From: Cristatella mucedo | Taxonomy: Eukaryota > Bryozoa > Phylactolaemata > Cristatellidae | Direction of reading: 5' to 3' | NCBI GenBank assembly: GCA_009760855.2 | Contig: WPIO01000049.1 | Span: forward strand, 310,001 to 374,000 | Length of the DNA: 64,000 bases | Shown here: positions 44,312 through 56,224 of the stretch, piece by piece | Position numbering within the stretch: position 1 is the first letter of the stretch | How the letters are laid out: the number at the start of each line of letters is the position of its first letter | The notes under the pieces: generated by a model | What the model saw: only the letters and a program-made list of their open reading frames with translations | Databases searched by the model: none | What the model was told of the DNA's origin: nothing | Position numbers and translations under genes: made by a program

Positions 44312-45368
44312 ATACAAGCGTAGGGCCAGCAGCAGCATCAAGGCCACCAAACGTCAAGCTTCAGAAAGTGTAACGAACATCTCTAAGGCCTCCAGTGTAA
44401 TCTCGGTAGAGACCTCACTCAAAAGCGAAGGGAGTACCATCTCTACGGTCTCGACTGTCTCATCTACGTCCTCAGACAAAAAGACTGAGTCTAAAGCAGC
44501 TGTGTCGAGCGACGAAAAGAAAGCCAAGTCGAATACAGACTCTACGAGTGACTCGAAAAAGTCTCAGCCGAAGGCTGCCACGGCAAGCCGCTCTAAAAAA
44601 TCTCGGTCAAAAACCAACGCAGCGAGCGACTCAAAAAAGACAAAAGCAAAGGAAGAAGCATCGAGCGATGCGGAGAAAATTAAATCGAAGGCAGGCGACA
44701 CAAAAGAGGTCGACAACGCCTCGAACGTTGTTAAGATTACTAAGTCGGCAGCTGACGCACCGAGCGACGAGGAAAAAACCAAATCGAAGGCAGGTGACAT
44801 AAAAGAGGTCGACAACGCGTCGAGTGATGCAAAACAAAGCAAGTCGGCAGCTGACGCACCGAACGACGCGGAAAACACCAAATCGAAGGCATGCGACACA
44901 AAAGAGGTCGACAACGCGTTGAGTGATGCAAAACAAAACAAGTCGGCAGCTGACGCACCAAACGACGCGGAAAACACCAAATCGAAGGCAGGCGACACAA
45001 AAGAGGTCGACAACGCGTCGAGCGATGCAAAACAAATCATGTCGGCAGCTGACGCACCGAGCGAAGTTAAAAGGATCAGGTGGAAGGCCGGCGATATAAA
45101 AGAAGATAACGCCTCGAGTGATGCAAAAACAGCCAAGTCGGCAGCTGACACATCGAGCGACGCAGACAAGATCAAGTCAGAGGCAAGCGAGGCAAAAGAG
45201 GCCGACATAGCGTTGAGTGATGCTAAAAACGTTAAACCGACAGCTGACGCGGCGAGCGACGCGGAAAAGACCAAATCGAAGAAAGATGCATTGACCGGCC
45301 TCAAGTCCACTGATTCAACGACATCCAGCAATGCTGCGTCGAGCGTTTCAGGTTCAAATCACTCCTGA
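44312..45368 (+). CDS. alternative last exon: 33-residue repeat, charged tail
   Basis: The plus-strand frame is open from 44199 to the stop at 45366-45368 but has no ATG before its middle, so it must be reached by splicing. The acceptor GTGCTTTGCTTTTAG places an exon start at 44312 in phase 2, matching the donor at 43215 (GA|A). The 351 residues are rich in K, S, A, D and E, with no hydrophobic segment. From about 44682 a 99-bp unit repeats (44682, 44781, 44880, 44979, 45078, 45174, 45273); the one short unit has lost exactly one codon. Typical unit text: KSKAGDTKEVDNASSDAKQ, then KSAADAPNDAEN. I infer an alternative cytoplasmic tail; it could instead belong to an unseen separate gene. A 255-codon antisense frame is a shadow of the repeat. 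Confidence 0.5.
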
Positions 45369-45654
45369 ACCATACTACAGTTAGTACTTGTGCAAGCTGA
45401 TGGTGTCTCTGCACTCCCTGAAATTGTGGAAGACAGGTCCAACGAGCTTACGTGCATGTGTTATGCATGTAAAAAATATTGCCTGTAGCTTCAAGCTGCC
45501 TTGCGTACACTTCCTGTATGCAAATAACATATCAGCTTTCGTGACGGCAGTACAGATGTGATACATCAATGTCCGTGTTACCTGCCGGCACGTATCAGTA
45601 AAAAGTTCATTGCAAATCCATATAAAGGTGCTAACTTGTCGCCGCTCAAGAATG

Positions 45655-46145
45655 GTATCTCTCATCTCCTCCACACATCTCTCCTCTTCCTCATCTCTCC
45701 TCTCCTCCACACCTTTCTTTTCATCTCGACACCTCTCCTCTCATCTCCTCAACACTTTTCTCATAACTTTCACATGTCACCTTCTTTCCACACCTCTCCT
45801 CTCCGCACTACCGCAAGTCGCTTTTTCTCTCCTCAGCTCTACACCTCTCCTCTCACCTCTACAGCTCTCATCTCCTCTACCCCTTTCCTCAATACCTACC
45901 ATCTCCCCACCTCCACAAATCTCCTCACCTCTTCACATCTCTTCTCCTCACCTCCACATCTTACCCCTTTTCCCTTTACCGCCACAGCTCTCCTCTCCTG
46001 TTTGTCACGCTTGCCCTCACATCCACACCTTTCCACTCCTAATTTTCACAGCTCACCTCTCCTCTGCTCTCATCTTCTGTCCTTTTGTCGTCAGGTCGTC
46101 AGGCTCCGAGTCCGGTCGTCTTCTCCTCTCCTCTCCCTCCACTCG
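45655..46145. repeat. pyrimidine-rich CT/CCTCCAC tract
   Basis: Degenerate CTCCTCT and CACACCTCTC units for about 490 bp. Two plus-strand frames stay open only because of composition. Confidence 0.85.
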
Positions 46146-46156
46146 CATCAGGTCTA

Positions 46157-46235
46157 ATAGTAATAATACATTGGTATAGCACAATCGGAGAACTGTAACT
46201 CTCTTTCTGAACACTTTGCATATGCTTTAAAGAAA
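46157..46235 (-). mobile_element. LINE-A tail (reversed)
   Basis: AATAATACATTGGTATAGCAC, GGAGAACTGTAACTCTC and CACTTTGCATATGC are a diverged reversed LINE-A/SINE-A tail. Confidence 0.5.
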
Positions 46236-46586
46236 GCTCCAGTATGCTCTCATCATCTCACGAATTAACTTAATTTCTCCATCTCTACTCCTTTCACATT
46301 CACACTCACTCTCACACGCCTGTCCCTTGGCATTGAGTAATCCTGACTTTACGGTACGGATTGCTGAGACAGCAAGTTAGTGCTATAGCATTTACCTCAC
46401 TGGGAGGTAAGAAACATCCTCATCATGTAGACTGCTATTCATCGCAGGAATCAAATGGCACAATTTGGAGCATATTCCAAACTACTGACTGCTCGCGAGA
46501 AATGAGGGAAATTTGCGAGCTTCTCGAATGAATCGTTGCTGTGAGACTGTGCGTATGTATTGACGGATTCTTTGGGCTCATTCTTG

Positions 46587-46670
46587 CTCTGTCTGTCTCT
46601 CTGTCTGTCTGTCTCACGCTCTCTCTCTCTCTCCTATTTTCTGTCTGTCTTTCTCTCGCTCTCTTTCTAT
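46587..46670. repeat. CTGT/CT microsatellite
   Basis: Imperfect TCTGTCTGTCTC and CTCTCT units. Confidence 0.9.
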
Positions 46671-47419
46671 TTGTGACTTCGAACTATTTTTTTAGTCTAG
46701 TATTTGACTTCAATCCCCTCGCGAATCTTACAAACGCACCATTGTGGCTTCTGCACTTTACTGGAGTCCTAAAGCCGCAAAAACAGCGCTCGTAACCGCG
46801 CCAGTAGTCCTCGTGGACGCCGCGCGACAAATACCGGCTACGCTCTAAGCCTAAGAGCACGGCTAGTGACTTGCAGGAGGGGCAACGATGCATGCAGCTA
46901 AGCCGACGGCAACGGAATATGGCAGAAACCAAGATTGCCCACGCCTACTACAACAAGTTGATATGTATTAAGTAGAACAGTCCATTCGACGGCTGAGGCG
47001 AGTTTGTCACGTGTTCAGTACCAGCCGAAGCGTGCAACAGCTCTAGCGCGATGCGAAGGGTGCCGAACTCGAGGTCTTGAGTGAAACTTCCTTGAACGTT
47101 GCATTGCTTCGGCTTTTATGCCGCCTAACCACAGATGATTATCAAACCGCTACATAGAAATAGATTATGATAAAGCCTCTGTTCCACTTAGAGCCATTAT
47201 AAATCTCGATTCTTAAGTTATATCTCGACGATCGTAATCTGACCGATGTAGAACACAAACGTTTTACTGCCATTTACGTGTGGCAACGGCTCCTGTTTAT
47301 TGCCAGCAAATAGTAAAAATATAAAGAAACATGCAGCGACAGTAGATTAGCTGAGGGATTGGGTGCGACTTTTCCTGAAGTAGGCTAAATCCTCTGTTCC
47401 TGAACCAAGAAGAGCCAGG

Positions 47420-47640
47420 TGGTAGAAGTGTACCCAGGCTAGGTTCGGTTTGCTGAAACCGGACGGCTGGAATGTGTGTAAGGGTCACCGGCATGCCGGG
47501 GTCGGACCTACGGCATGGCCGGATGTGTGGTGACGTGAGATCACCGGGGCTCTTGGGTAGGAGAAGTTGGCCTAGTAAGTCGTGGTGTTGGTGGCTCCCG
47601 GTCTCGCCGAGTGATGCACCTGGATGGTTTCAGGCTGTAG
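47420..47640 (-). repeat. unclassified dispersed repeat, uninterrupted copy
   Basis: Reversed counterpart of the split repeat at 4245-4660, here without the LINE insertion. It gives the ancestral junction (ACTTACTAGGCCAACTTCTCC when read on the minus strand). Confidence 0.65.
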
Positions 47641-47924
47641 TTTGATTCGCACAGCAGATAGCCGGCCGATGCCCAACACCAACAGTTTATTACGACGCAA
47701 GGAGCCGAAGGGCGCACGGCATCCTTCGGCCCCTTCTCCCACTCGACTGCCTCTCCTCGACTCATCGGTTCCCCTGGTCTACCCCGATGATTCATCGAGG
47801 ACCACAGCTGTGCACAGGCCGACCCTGATGGTGAATCTACCATCTGTCCACCAGCGGGTTACCGGCCTGTGTCCACGTCACATCACAGGCGGACCACAGC
47901 TATGCACCGGCCCCTGTCGGCGAT

Positions 47925-48235
47925 GTTCTGGAACTCCCTCCCGACTTGCTTTATTCAGAACATCCCCTGACTTGCCCACATTATTTTAAAAATACGCCTA
48001 TCTAGGACAGCATTTAGTGGGTCCCTGTGACTCGTCGTTCATGTGCTTATGCGTGCTGACACTGTGCATGCTGCCACTAACCATGTTATTCATGTTGTTT
48101 GTTTATCAAGCATGATATTACTCACCAAATTCAATTGCATTTCCCTTTGCAGTAAATGTAAAGAGCCTAGACAGAGATTGAGTTCTTTGAGGGTGCTTTA
48201 TCATGTGCATTGTTATGATTATCATTCTAACAGCT
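47925..48235 (+). mobile_element. LINE-A 3' end
   Basis: Begins TTCTGGAACTCCCTCCCGAC (the WNSLP segment) and continues through TTTAGTGGGTCCCTGTGACTC, the 3' UTR and the tail AATGTAAAGAGCCTAGACAG with GAGGGTGCTTTATCATGTGC. Order and content match the copy ending at 1845. Confidence 0.85.
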
Positions 48236-48267
48236 GTTCACCAGTGGCTTATCAGAGGAGCCTGCAT

Positions 48268-48290
48268 ACTATACATACATACATACATAT
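48268..48290. repeat. (CATA)n microsatellite
   Basis: Short ACATACATACATACATA run just before a TGTAGCGCC block at 48290 that may begin a decayed LTR-like repeat (GGGCCCTGGTGTCGGGCCC palindrome near 48618). The latter is unassigned. Confidence 0.7.
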
Positions 48291-49392
48291 GTAGCGCCTT
48301 GGCTGAATTTTAGCGCGAACAAGAGCTGTTCGGCGGCGGGCTAGAACTCCTTTGTTCTGGAGCAGTGAGCCAGAGAGGAGCGCCAGTGTGGTTAGAGAGC
48401 AAGAGCTTAAGAGCAAGCCAGGAAGCTCTGAGACCTGCGGTGGCGATTCGGCCTTAAGAATTGGTCCGATACCATCGGGAGCTGCTGATTGATGTTGGCT
48501 GGCCTGTCAACCTCCGCCTTCACTCTGTCCAAAAAAGAATTGTCTGGAACCCATTCGCCATTCAAGCTGGACAGAGGTGCCCTTCCAGTGGCCTAGTGAC
48601 GGTATTAATTCGTAACGGGCCCTGGTGTCGGGCCCAATACCACTAAACTCTTACCCCATTGTCTCAGCTAAGTATTTAAGAGTCGAGCGACGCTCGCTCT
48701 TGGTCTTTTTGGTCTTATACCGTCGGACTCGTTTCTCTGAAAGCGAGGGAGGAGGGCGGGCTACTCGCCGGCGATGGACGGAACAGGACGAGGCAGCTCA
48801 AATAAGTAACATAGATTATACAAGCAAGCAATGTAATTAATAGTTTTAGCATGCCTTAAGAAAATTAAAAGTTGGTTCTCTTTTTAGACTACACGTTCAA
48901 TTGGTAGAAGATTGCTGTGCAGTTTGACTCAATTAAATTAGGGGCCTGCAATGCTATCGAGATATGTAGTCCAAGAAAAACCAAGGCGGATAACTGAAAG
49001 ACCAGAAAGAGGTCTGAAATTATTGGTCAGCATATTTGGAAATGTCGATCTCCAACCGCCTGTCTCTTAAGGATCGGCTGCTGACCCCTATACCACAGGG
49101 TGTACAGTATAAATCTTCGAATAGCTATGACCTTGGACCACCTGCGATGCGATGTGTAGAAAATCTAATGCAAGTCTGCAAGGCTAAGAGAAATCCCAAT
49201 GCCCCTGGAAGACTGAATCTAGTCGGGCTTAAGTAGGCTGGCAGCACATTCAATAGACTTGAGCAGAGACAGCTTTTGCTTGGAGATGCAGCTGCTTTTG
49301 CTATAATAAGCCTTGTAAGTCAAAACATCTTCAAGAGGAAACTTCCTCCCTCAGTAGATAGAACTAACGATAAACCATCCATGGATCTCTTT

Positions 49393-49578
49393 CAGTGGTT
49401 CTCAACCCTCCTAATGCCGCGACCCTGTCATACAGTTCTTCATATTGTGGCGACCTCCAACCATAAAATTATTGTGTGCGAAATGTGGAAAGGCGTGTTT
49501 TCCCACGTCTAAGGCGACCCTTGAGAAAGGGTCGTTCAAACCCCAAAGGGGTTGCGACCCAAAGGTTGAGAACAGCTG
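49393..49578. mobile_element. hAT-type MITE
   Basis: The ends are CAGTGGTTCTCAACC and GGTTGAGAACAGCTG, near-perfect terminal inverted repeats of the form common in hAT elements. Flanks ATCTCTTT (49385-49392) and ATCTCACT (49579-49586) match at 6 of 8 positions, as expected for an old 8-bp target duplication. It is 186 bp with no coding capacity. Confidence 0.88.
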
Positions 49579-49924
49579 ATCTCACTGATTTTTATCTGCT
49601 GCATCATGAAATCTTCTGGGGGATAGTCACATCAAGGTTTGTGGTAATGAGTGGTCGAATATTGAGATGTTCTGTAGATTTTTTTACACTGCAAGAATTC
49701 AGTTTAAAACGTTGTGTTAACTCCCAAAATGACAAAACCCCTTGCAACATAGACAAACTGATTGTCACATGAAAGTTGGAGAATTTGTCACCTGGATATT
49801 CGTTTAGCCCATTAAGCACATACTGAAGTAAAGTAGATTAACCTGTATAAGCCGAAAATATTCCTTAAACTAAAAAAGAGCTCAAAGTACCTTAAGTTAA
49901 AGTACCTAAACCCAAGTTCGTCTG

Positions 49925-50045
49925 ATCCAATAGCCTCATTTCTATAGCGGTAGAAGAACCTTTACGGAGATCAAGCACTTGCAGCAGGCAATAAAAGACT
50001 GTCTGCTACAAGAATCGAACCCACAAGCGGGTCGTGAAGTCCATA
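49925..50045 (-). mobile_element. SINE-B copy
   Basis: Carries ATAGCGGTAGAAGAACC, GCAATAAAAGACTG and AGAATCGAACCCAC (complement of a box-B-like sequence). Confidence 0.65.
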
Positions 50046-50049
50046 AGTA

Positions 50050-52200
50050 TAAGGATTTATCTCTTGGCTAAGAAATAAAGGCAGATAACTGGTGCCGCTT
50101 AGTCCTTGCCAGAATAGTTAGCCACACTTACAGCAAGCCGAAGCACTGCCGGGCCGCTAATCCGTACAAATGGTGGCCCACTAGATGCTAGGTGCGGCAT
50201 CTGCCAAAATTTGATGCCAGACATATTATTCAGGGCCAAAGTTGTGTACGAAAGTGTTACAGTGCTTAATCGTTTGTAATTCTTATATCTTTCCAGCTTA
50301 ATCACGAAGCACCGTGAATTATCAATCGGCAAGGTCTGATTGGGGTCACAATCTATCTTACATAGAAGTTATACCTTGGAAACCAATTCACATTACTTCA
50401 CTGTTAACTTATTCTTGGGAAAATTATTTATCAAATTACTTAAACGATTTAATCATATTGCGACATAAATAAGAGCTTAGGATCCACGCAATCTTAAATC
50501 TAAAACTTATCTGGTGGAGCGGTCTAAAGCCTTCGAAAAGTCCTGTACTTGTTTCAATCCTTTCCTATACTTTGCATGAAGGAAGGCAGTAGGAACGAAT
50601 CGGCATTGTGGTAACAGTGAGCGTTCGTAGACCGCACTCGTGGATCCGTCTTAATCCGCGACTTCAAGTAGCAGTAGCTTAAGAAAGGCTGAGCACGTTT
50701 GCATATATTCCATGTATGACACAGCTTACTTTAGTGAGCTTTTGGAAGTCAAAACTATATACGTATAAGTCGGGCTCGGTAGTTCTCATGCTCCAGTTCT
50801 TCCCATCGTGTTTACATAGTGCCGTTGCATTGTCCAATTCTTTGTTCTCCTGGATAGTTCCCAGTATAATTGGTTTCTCTTGAGTAACGCGCGTGGTCAG
50901 TTTCAACTCAAATTTGACTGGTTAACAGATCCAGATCGTGGGATAGCAACGAGCGATAGCAAATGGCACGTCAATTGGCCAGTATTCGTTAAGCATTGAA
51001 TATAGCTAGAAAAACTAAACGGGCGCTTAACAAGCTCGCGATCTTTGGTAGTCCGAGGTGAAAGTCCTCACCTCGGTGGTCAAAGGCGAGCACTCTAACC
51101 ACTGGTCTAAACCAGGGCGGCATGTATGACTTGCTTCACAGGCACACTAGCTGCACGTTCTACTTACATTTGCTTTTTTGCACTGCTCCAGTACTTGGCT
51201 AGTATTTTGTACATAATCGTGCAAGCTGTGCATTAGTCATGGGCAGCTGATCTGACGGATTTTGAATTGTCATTTTAAGTTGCTGCCTGAGATTGTAATA
51301 AGAACTTGCAGCAATGCAAAAACCAGCCTACTGCAATTAACATGCCTACCGTCGCACTTTCTTACCGAGCAAATGCTAATTCTGGCTTCTATAAAAGTAA
51401 TCTTAAATCACATTCACAATCCAAAAATTCTGGCCTTCCATTACCAATCTCCTTAATTACTCCCAGGTTAGCTTCTTACCTACAAATCATTGCAGGGATC
51501 TAGCAGATAGCATTTCTAGTTTTCATGTCAGCAAGAAGGTCAGAGTCCAGTCCTAGGGTCAACGCAAGATTCTAGCTGATCCTATTAGTTATCTAATTGG
51601 GCGTCAAATTTATACATAGAGCACGAACTTCCTGTTATAGGCACTTCGCCCATTGCAGGAAGTTCAGCAACGTGGCACGCCCGTGTATATTATATTTTGA
51701 TTAGCTACATTCATATTTACGTCTGTGTATTAAACACATTTTGAGAAAACGCAACTTCAGCTTAGGGTTTGGAATTTAGTGTTTGATACTTGGTCCCCAA
51801 CCCTAGGCCTTACCCTGATATGCTCTTTAGGTTAACAATTCATGGCTTAGGGTTTACAGCCGCTGACTACCATGTTTAACTTCCTAATGGCACAAAATCA
51901 ATCGCAGTAACTTATCTCTATGCAAAACGCCGTAGTGAATTTTATAATCTGCAGATTATGCATATTAGCAGCCCTCAATACATACTAGTTGCACTAGCCA
52001 CAATGAAAAAAATGATTATTAATTAAGCTGCAGCAGATTAAGATGGTGCTTGAGAAACTTTTAGGTTATGGGGGTTTTTGACACTGATTACTGGTAACTG
52101 AATGCGATCGAATATTCAATGTCATCCCTAAAAATCTCATCAGTATAAGCACAGCCCTCAGTAGTTTTTCAAACGAGAAATCAGGCATCACTGCAATACA
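50050..52200. other. intergenic stretch between the convergent genes
   Basis: Mostly unassigned. A tRNA-SINE-like remnant lies at 51040-51120 (reversed box-A-like region CTAACCACTGGTCTAAACC). No exon is supported. Confidence 0.4.
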
Positions 52201-52210
52201 GAACTGTCAC

Positions 52211-52216
52211 TTTATT
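52211..52216 (-). terminator. possible NOP2 poly(A) signal
   Basis: AATAAA on the minus strand, about 350 nt past the NOP2 stop codon; the nearest canonical hexamer I saw. Confidence 0.35.
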
Positions 52217-52562
52217 GTAAAGTGGCCATCCTGCATTTGACCAATTCGTGTAGTGGCTGCAGAGCTCACCGAATGATTAGGATCACAAAACCAACGGCAG
52301 CCATGAATAAGTTTCTTTGGTTTGTCATTCCTTCGATTATAAAGTTCCAATACTCACAGTTGCGACTTCAATTGATGTCAAAATGCCAGCTTGATGGACT
52401 TACTAGCTAACTCACACCGTACGGTAATGGAAATAAACACGTGGAAACGGTGCTATAGTCGAATAATACATGCCACACAAATCGCCCTTATAGTAGGCAA
52501 TCGATAACAAAAATGCATGGCCTCCACTTTGGTAAGGGAAGTGAAGAATAAATCCAAGGTCT

Positions 52563-53341
52563 TCAATCGGCAGCATCCGTTACAGGCTCTGTAGATATCT
52601 GTTCGTCTACAGCTTCCTCAGAAACATTGCTGGGTATCTTGTTTGAAAGTTTCTTTAGCTTGCAGACAAAAAATCCATCCAGGTTGTGAATGTGCGGATA
52701 ATATCGCCTAGCTAGTTTCATGCTTGGATGAAATCGAAACTGCTTGAATGCTGCAAACCCTTCCTGGCCAAGATCAAGGCCAGTTGGCACAAGCTTCACG
52801 TTTCGCTTCTTGAGAGCATATTCGATCACGGCCTCGTTCTCCTCCACAAGTATAGAGCATGTTGAATACACAACATAGCCACCCGTCTTTGACTTTGCAT
52901 CACAGCAGTCGATCGCAGCGATCAGCAATTCTTTCTGAATGTGGGAGCACCTCTGTATATCTTTCAAGTCCTTGTTAGTCTTCACCTCCTGGTCTTTAGC
53001 AATGACACCGGTCCCACTACACGGTGCATCCAACAGCACACGATCAAAGCCAGTCATCACCTTGCGCAACTGCCGTCCATCGTGGTTGCATACGACCGTG
53101 TTTGTGACACCCATTCGATGCAGGTTGCCGATGATCGCCTTAATTCGATCGGGGTTTTTATCATTTGCAAACAGGGTGCCCGTATTCTTCATCAGCGAAG
53201 CTATGTAAGATGTTTTGCCACCAGGTGCAGCTGCCATATCAAGGATTCGCTCATTCTCTTGCGGGGCAAGAGCCATCACAGGCAAGAAACTGGAACCGCC
53301 CTGAATCATGTAATGGCCAGCCAAATATTCCGGTGTGGCAC
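52563..53341 (-). CDS. NOP2: NOP2/NSUN1 exon 5 (catalytic domain, stop)
   Basis: Last exon, from acceptor ATATGCTTTCAG (phase 1) to the stop at 52563. It holds the class I methyltransferase fold: [23 protein letters not shown]-binding motif [25 protein letters not shown] (motif IV, cysteine) and [12 protein letters not shown] (motif VI, cysteine), then FHPSM..ARRYYPH and [17 protein letters not shown]2 family enzymes make m5C in large-subunit rRNA in the nucleolus and act in 60S assembly; both cysteines used by this family are present. The C-terminal extension is only about 30 residues, much shorter than in vertebrates. The first G codon is completed from 55115. Confidence 0.97.
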
Positions 53342-53604
53342 CTGAAAGCATATGATTATTGATTAATTATATTCAACATACGATTCACTCTTGTTTGCAG
53401 GAGTACCGATATCAATGTACATTAATAATTACGTAACTGATTAGACGGAATTAAGTAAAGCCTGATTATAAAAAACCGCAGACAAGAATCAGCCAGTACT
53501 GGATATGACTCGTCTAATCATTCAACAGAAAATCCATGGGACAAAGACAAATCCAAGGTGGTGGTATTGGGAAACTGTCAATAAGTTCAGGTGTGCTTCT
53601 TTTC

Positions 53605-53690
53605 CAGCACATGCGCAGTGCCCAGAAAGAGTATGAGTTCTCTGCGGGTGCTGTAACAAGTGTATTATCATTATTATGAGGTAACACTCT
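53605..53690 (+). mobile_element. LINE-A tail
   Basis: GCAGTGCCCAGAAAGAGTATGAG and GCGGGTGCTGTAACAAGTG, then ATTATCATTATTATG: a diverged tail in a NOP2 intron, antisense to the gene. Confidence 0.65.
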
Positions 53691-54622
53691 CTTATCAAGT
53701 ACTTATTTTTTTATAAGTGGCATTTAATCGAATAGTGGTAATCTCAATGACCATTAGATATTCCCCAGTATCCCCCACACTGCAATAACAGCAAGACACA
53801 TCAGGCACATCCGGCATGCAGCAGCAGCTCACCCTGGTGTGGGGGGTTAATGTTGATTATCAATAGCAATTTGTCAATGCCTTACCAGCAGTATTGAAAT
53901 AAATGTATGTAAATAATACTACCTCTACAGTAGCGTTCTGCCGGTGTAGCGTAGGAAGAAAAATTTCAGGAGTGATGTAACAGTTGCAAGATCGACTCAA
54001 GCATCTTAGCACGATGGCCTTTATCGAGGCTAGCTTTGGAAATGGTGTACTTGGCAGGGAACATGATTAGTAAAACAAAATAGTAAAAGTAAACTAACAC
54101 AAGTTTCTGCTGCATTTTAGTCAATCGCCTCCTAGGCTAGCTCTTGCAAGACGGGGACCCGCGTAGCTGAAACAGTCGGTTCCGTGACTGCAATCATTAT
54201 ACGGACCCTGCTATGCCTGACATCGGCCACACAGACCAATGCCAACGATCCTATAATGACCGCGACTCTAGTTTCTTTCCAATAACTAGCTCTACATCTA
54301 TCTGCTACTGATTTGTTGATAATAAGCAGTACAATGGCGATTGCCTAGTGCTACTGAAACCTGGAGCCATGTATACCAGCAAATTGATTGCTGCCGAAAC
54401 ACAACAAAGAAAGCACCCCGGTTGCAGTCACAACGAAACTGGCAGCGTTGGCCACCACTAGATAAGCCTCAATGAGCACGTGCCTCCGGCTCAAGCGGGA
54501 AGACTCATTGTACCGTAAAGCTAGTAAAACGCAATAATTCATCATTGTCATATTAATACTTTGGAACCCTAAGTAAACTAAATCCCTTTCTAGGAATAGC
54601 ATTTAGGAAGTATCGTTAAAGT

Positions 54623-55006
54623 CAGGGGTCAGCAAACTTTCGGCCTTTAGGCCAGATACGGCCTACCTAGTACTCCAGTCCGGCCTAACGCAGCTAGTAA
54701 TTTATTATTAGATCCGGCCAAATTTTGTTCCCATTTTATACTGCTGACCGCAGCTCGTTGTCTGTGGCATGTTTATTTTTAGAACTGATATCAGGCGCTT
54801 GTATGAAACCGAACTGGCTGACCGGGAAGGAATGATAAATGTCTACCCCTATAATTCCCGTTTGCATTTGTCTGTTGCGACTGTCTGTTCGTCTGGCCAA
54901 GCTCCCCCAGGGCGGCCCTATAAAGTGGGCGCAGTTTCTTCTGGCCTAGTGTGCCTTCGTGACCTCCTGAAATGGTCTGGCAGTCCTAAAAATGTGCCAA
55001 CCCCTG
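54623..55006. mobile_element. hAT-type MITE in a NOP2 intron
   Basis: Starts CAGGGGTCAGCAAACTTTCGG and ends AAATGTGCCAACCCCTG, so the termini pair as CAGGGGTYRGCA. Flanks GTTAAAGT and GTCTAAGT agree at 6 of 8 positions (8-bp target duplication). The interior has repeated GGCC-type words but no transposase. Confidence 0.88.
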
Positions 55007-55114
55007 GTCTAAGTCAAGAAAAAAACTATGAAACTGAAAACGTTAAAAAAAAGCATCGATGCAGCAGAAACACGAACGAAAGAAACACAGCGGCAGCCAA
55101 GTACTGCTGCTTAC

Positions 55115-55433
55115 CTAGTGGCACCTGAGACTCATAGACAACCAGTCCGACCTTGGACCATTTGCCAATAGGATCGAGATTCATACCCCTATTGATGAGC
55201 ACCTGGGCCAGATCACGCCGTCTCGTCTTGAGAGTGTTGGTCCTAATCGTTACGGGTCGCTGAACTTCGTTGGCCTCCAAGAATTCCAGAATTCCGTTGG
55301 GAAAGAGGTCGAGTAACTGTCCCATGAGGAAGTCGTTATACCCATAATACAGGCAAAGGTCTGCAGTCAGCTGCCTGATATAGTCTTTCCTTGTAGTCTG
55401 TGGATCACGGCGATTGCTGAAGTCCCCGAGAAC
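55115..55433 (-). CDS. NOP2: NOP2/NSUN1 exon 4
   Basis: 319 bp, acceptor CCTATAG (phase 0) to donor GTAAGC (phase 1). Encodes VLGDFSNRRDPQTTRKDYIR, YYGYNDFLMGQLLDLFP, FLEANEVQRPVTIRTNTLKT, RRRDLAQVLINRG and KWSKVGLVVYESQVPLG. This is the N-terminal RNA-binding part (PUA-like/Nop2 N1 region) directly before the methyltransferase core, very conserved in the family. Confidence 0.97.
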
Positions 55434-56224
55434 CTATAGGACACCCACAAGAGGCATAGGACAGAAAACATACAAGACAAGCAGGTTTCAATAAAGTAGA
55501 CACCAATGTTCACAACAACAGCCTTATTGGAACAAAAGAAGATGCATACCTTATCTTCAACTAATGGAATCTGAATGACACGAATCGGACAAAAAAAAAA
55601 CACTGCCAAGAGGAAAATGTAGCCAAAGGTGTGCAGAGCTAGCTCGAATATCTTACAAGTAGTGGACAGCAGTATAACATTTCCACAACAGCAGCTATTA
55701 GCATAATAAATCTATCTATGAATTTTAATACGCAGGCTGTTGAACAACGGTCTTTTTTTGGTTGAAGACAGGCTGGCAAGATGTTACTGCTTAAATATCA
55801 TTAACTGCCGATAAAATATCGGTACTGTGGTATAAAAAAAAACACTCCCGAAGGCAATATCTAGGTTTACCACAACGTAATGAAGTTGAATATCTATGCA
55901 CAAAAGGCAACCAGACTTGGTAACGAGTCTGACTAATAATATATTAGCAATTAGCTCATAACTTCGGCCAATAAGTTTGCCAGGCGCAGAAAATAGCTAC
56001 TCGTCGGTGTATTAAGACAGTAAACGGCTGGTAGTCGCATGCCTCCATCCTTGACTGATAGACAAGTCGGTAGGTTTTGGCAGTCAAAGATGTGAATTTC
56101 CTATGCCACACGTGTAGGCGTGCATGCATTGACATGCTGGCCCATGCCATTCGAGAGCAATGGAAAATTGGCACGTCAAATCGGCCAACCAAAAATCGGA
56201 AGCATTATCCAAATTTGTTCAGGA

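Noticed and set aside
44564-45331. 255-codon antisense frame opposite the repeat exon
   Set aside because: A 99-bp periodic sequence keeps the opposite strand open too; the plus strand has the better acceptor, phase match and hydrophilic composition.
45558-46179. Two overlapping ~190-codon plus-strand frames
   Set aside because: Pyrimidine-rich composition (few possible stops); no conserved features or splice sites.
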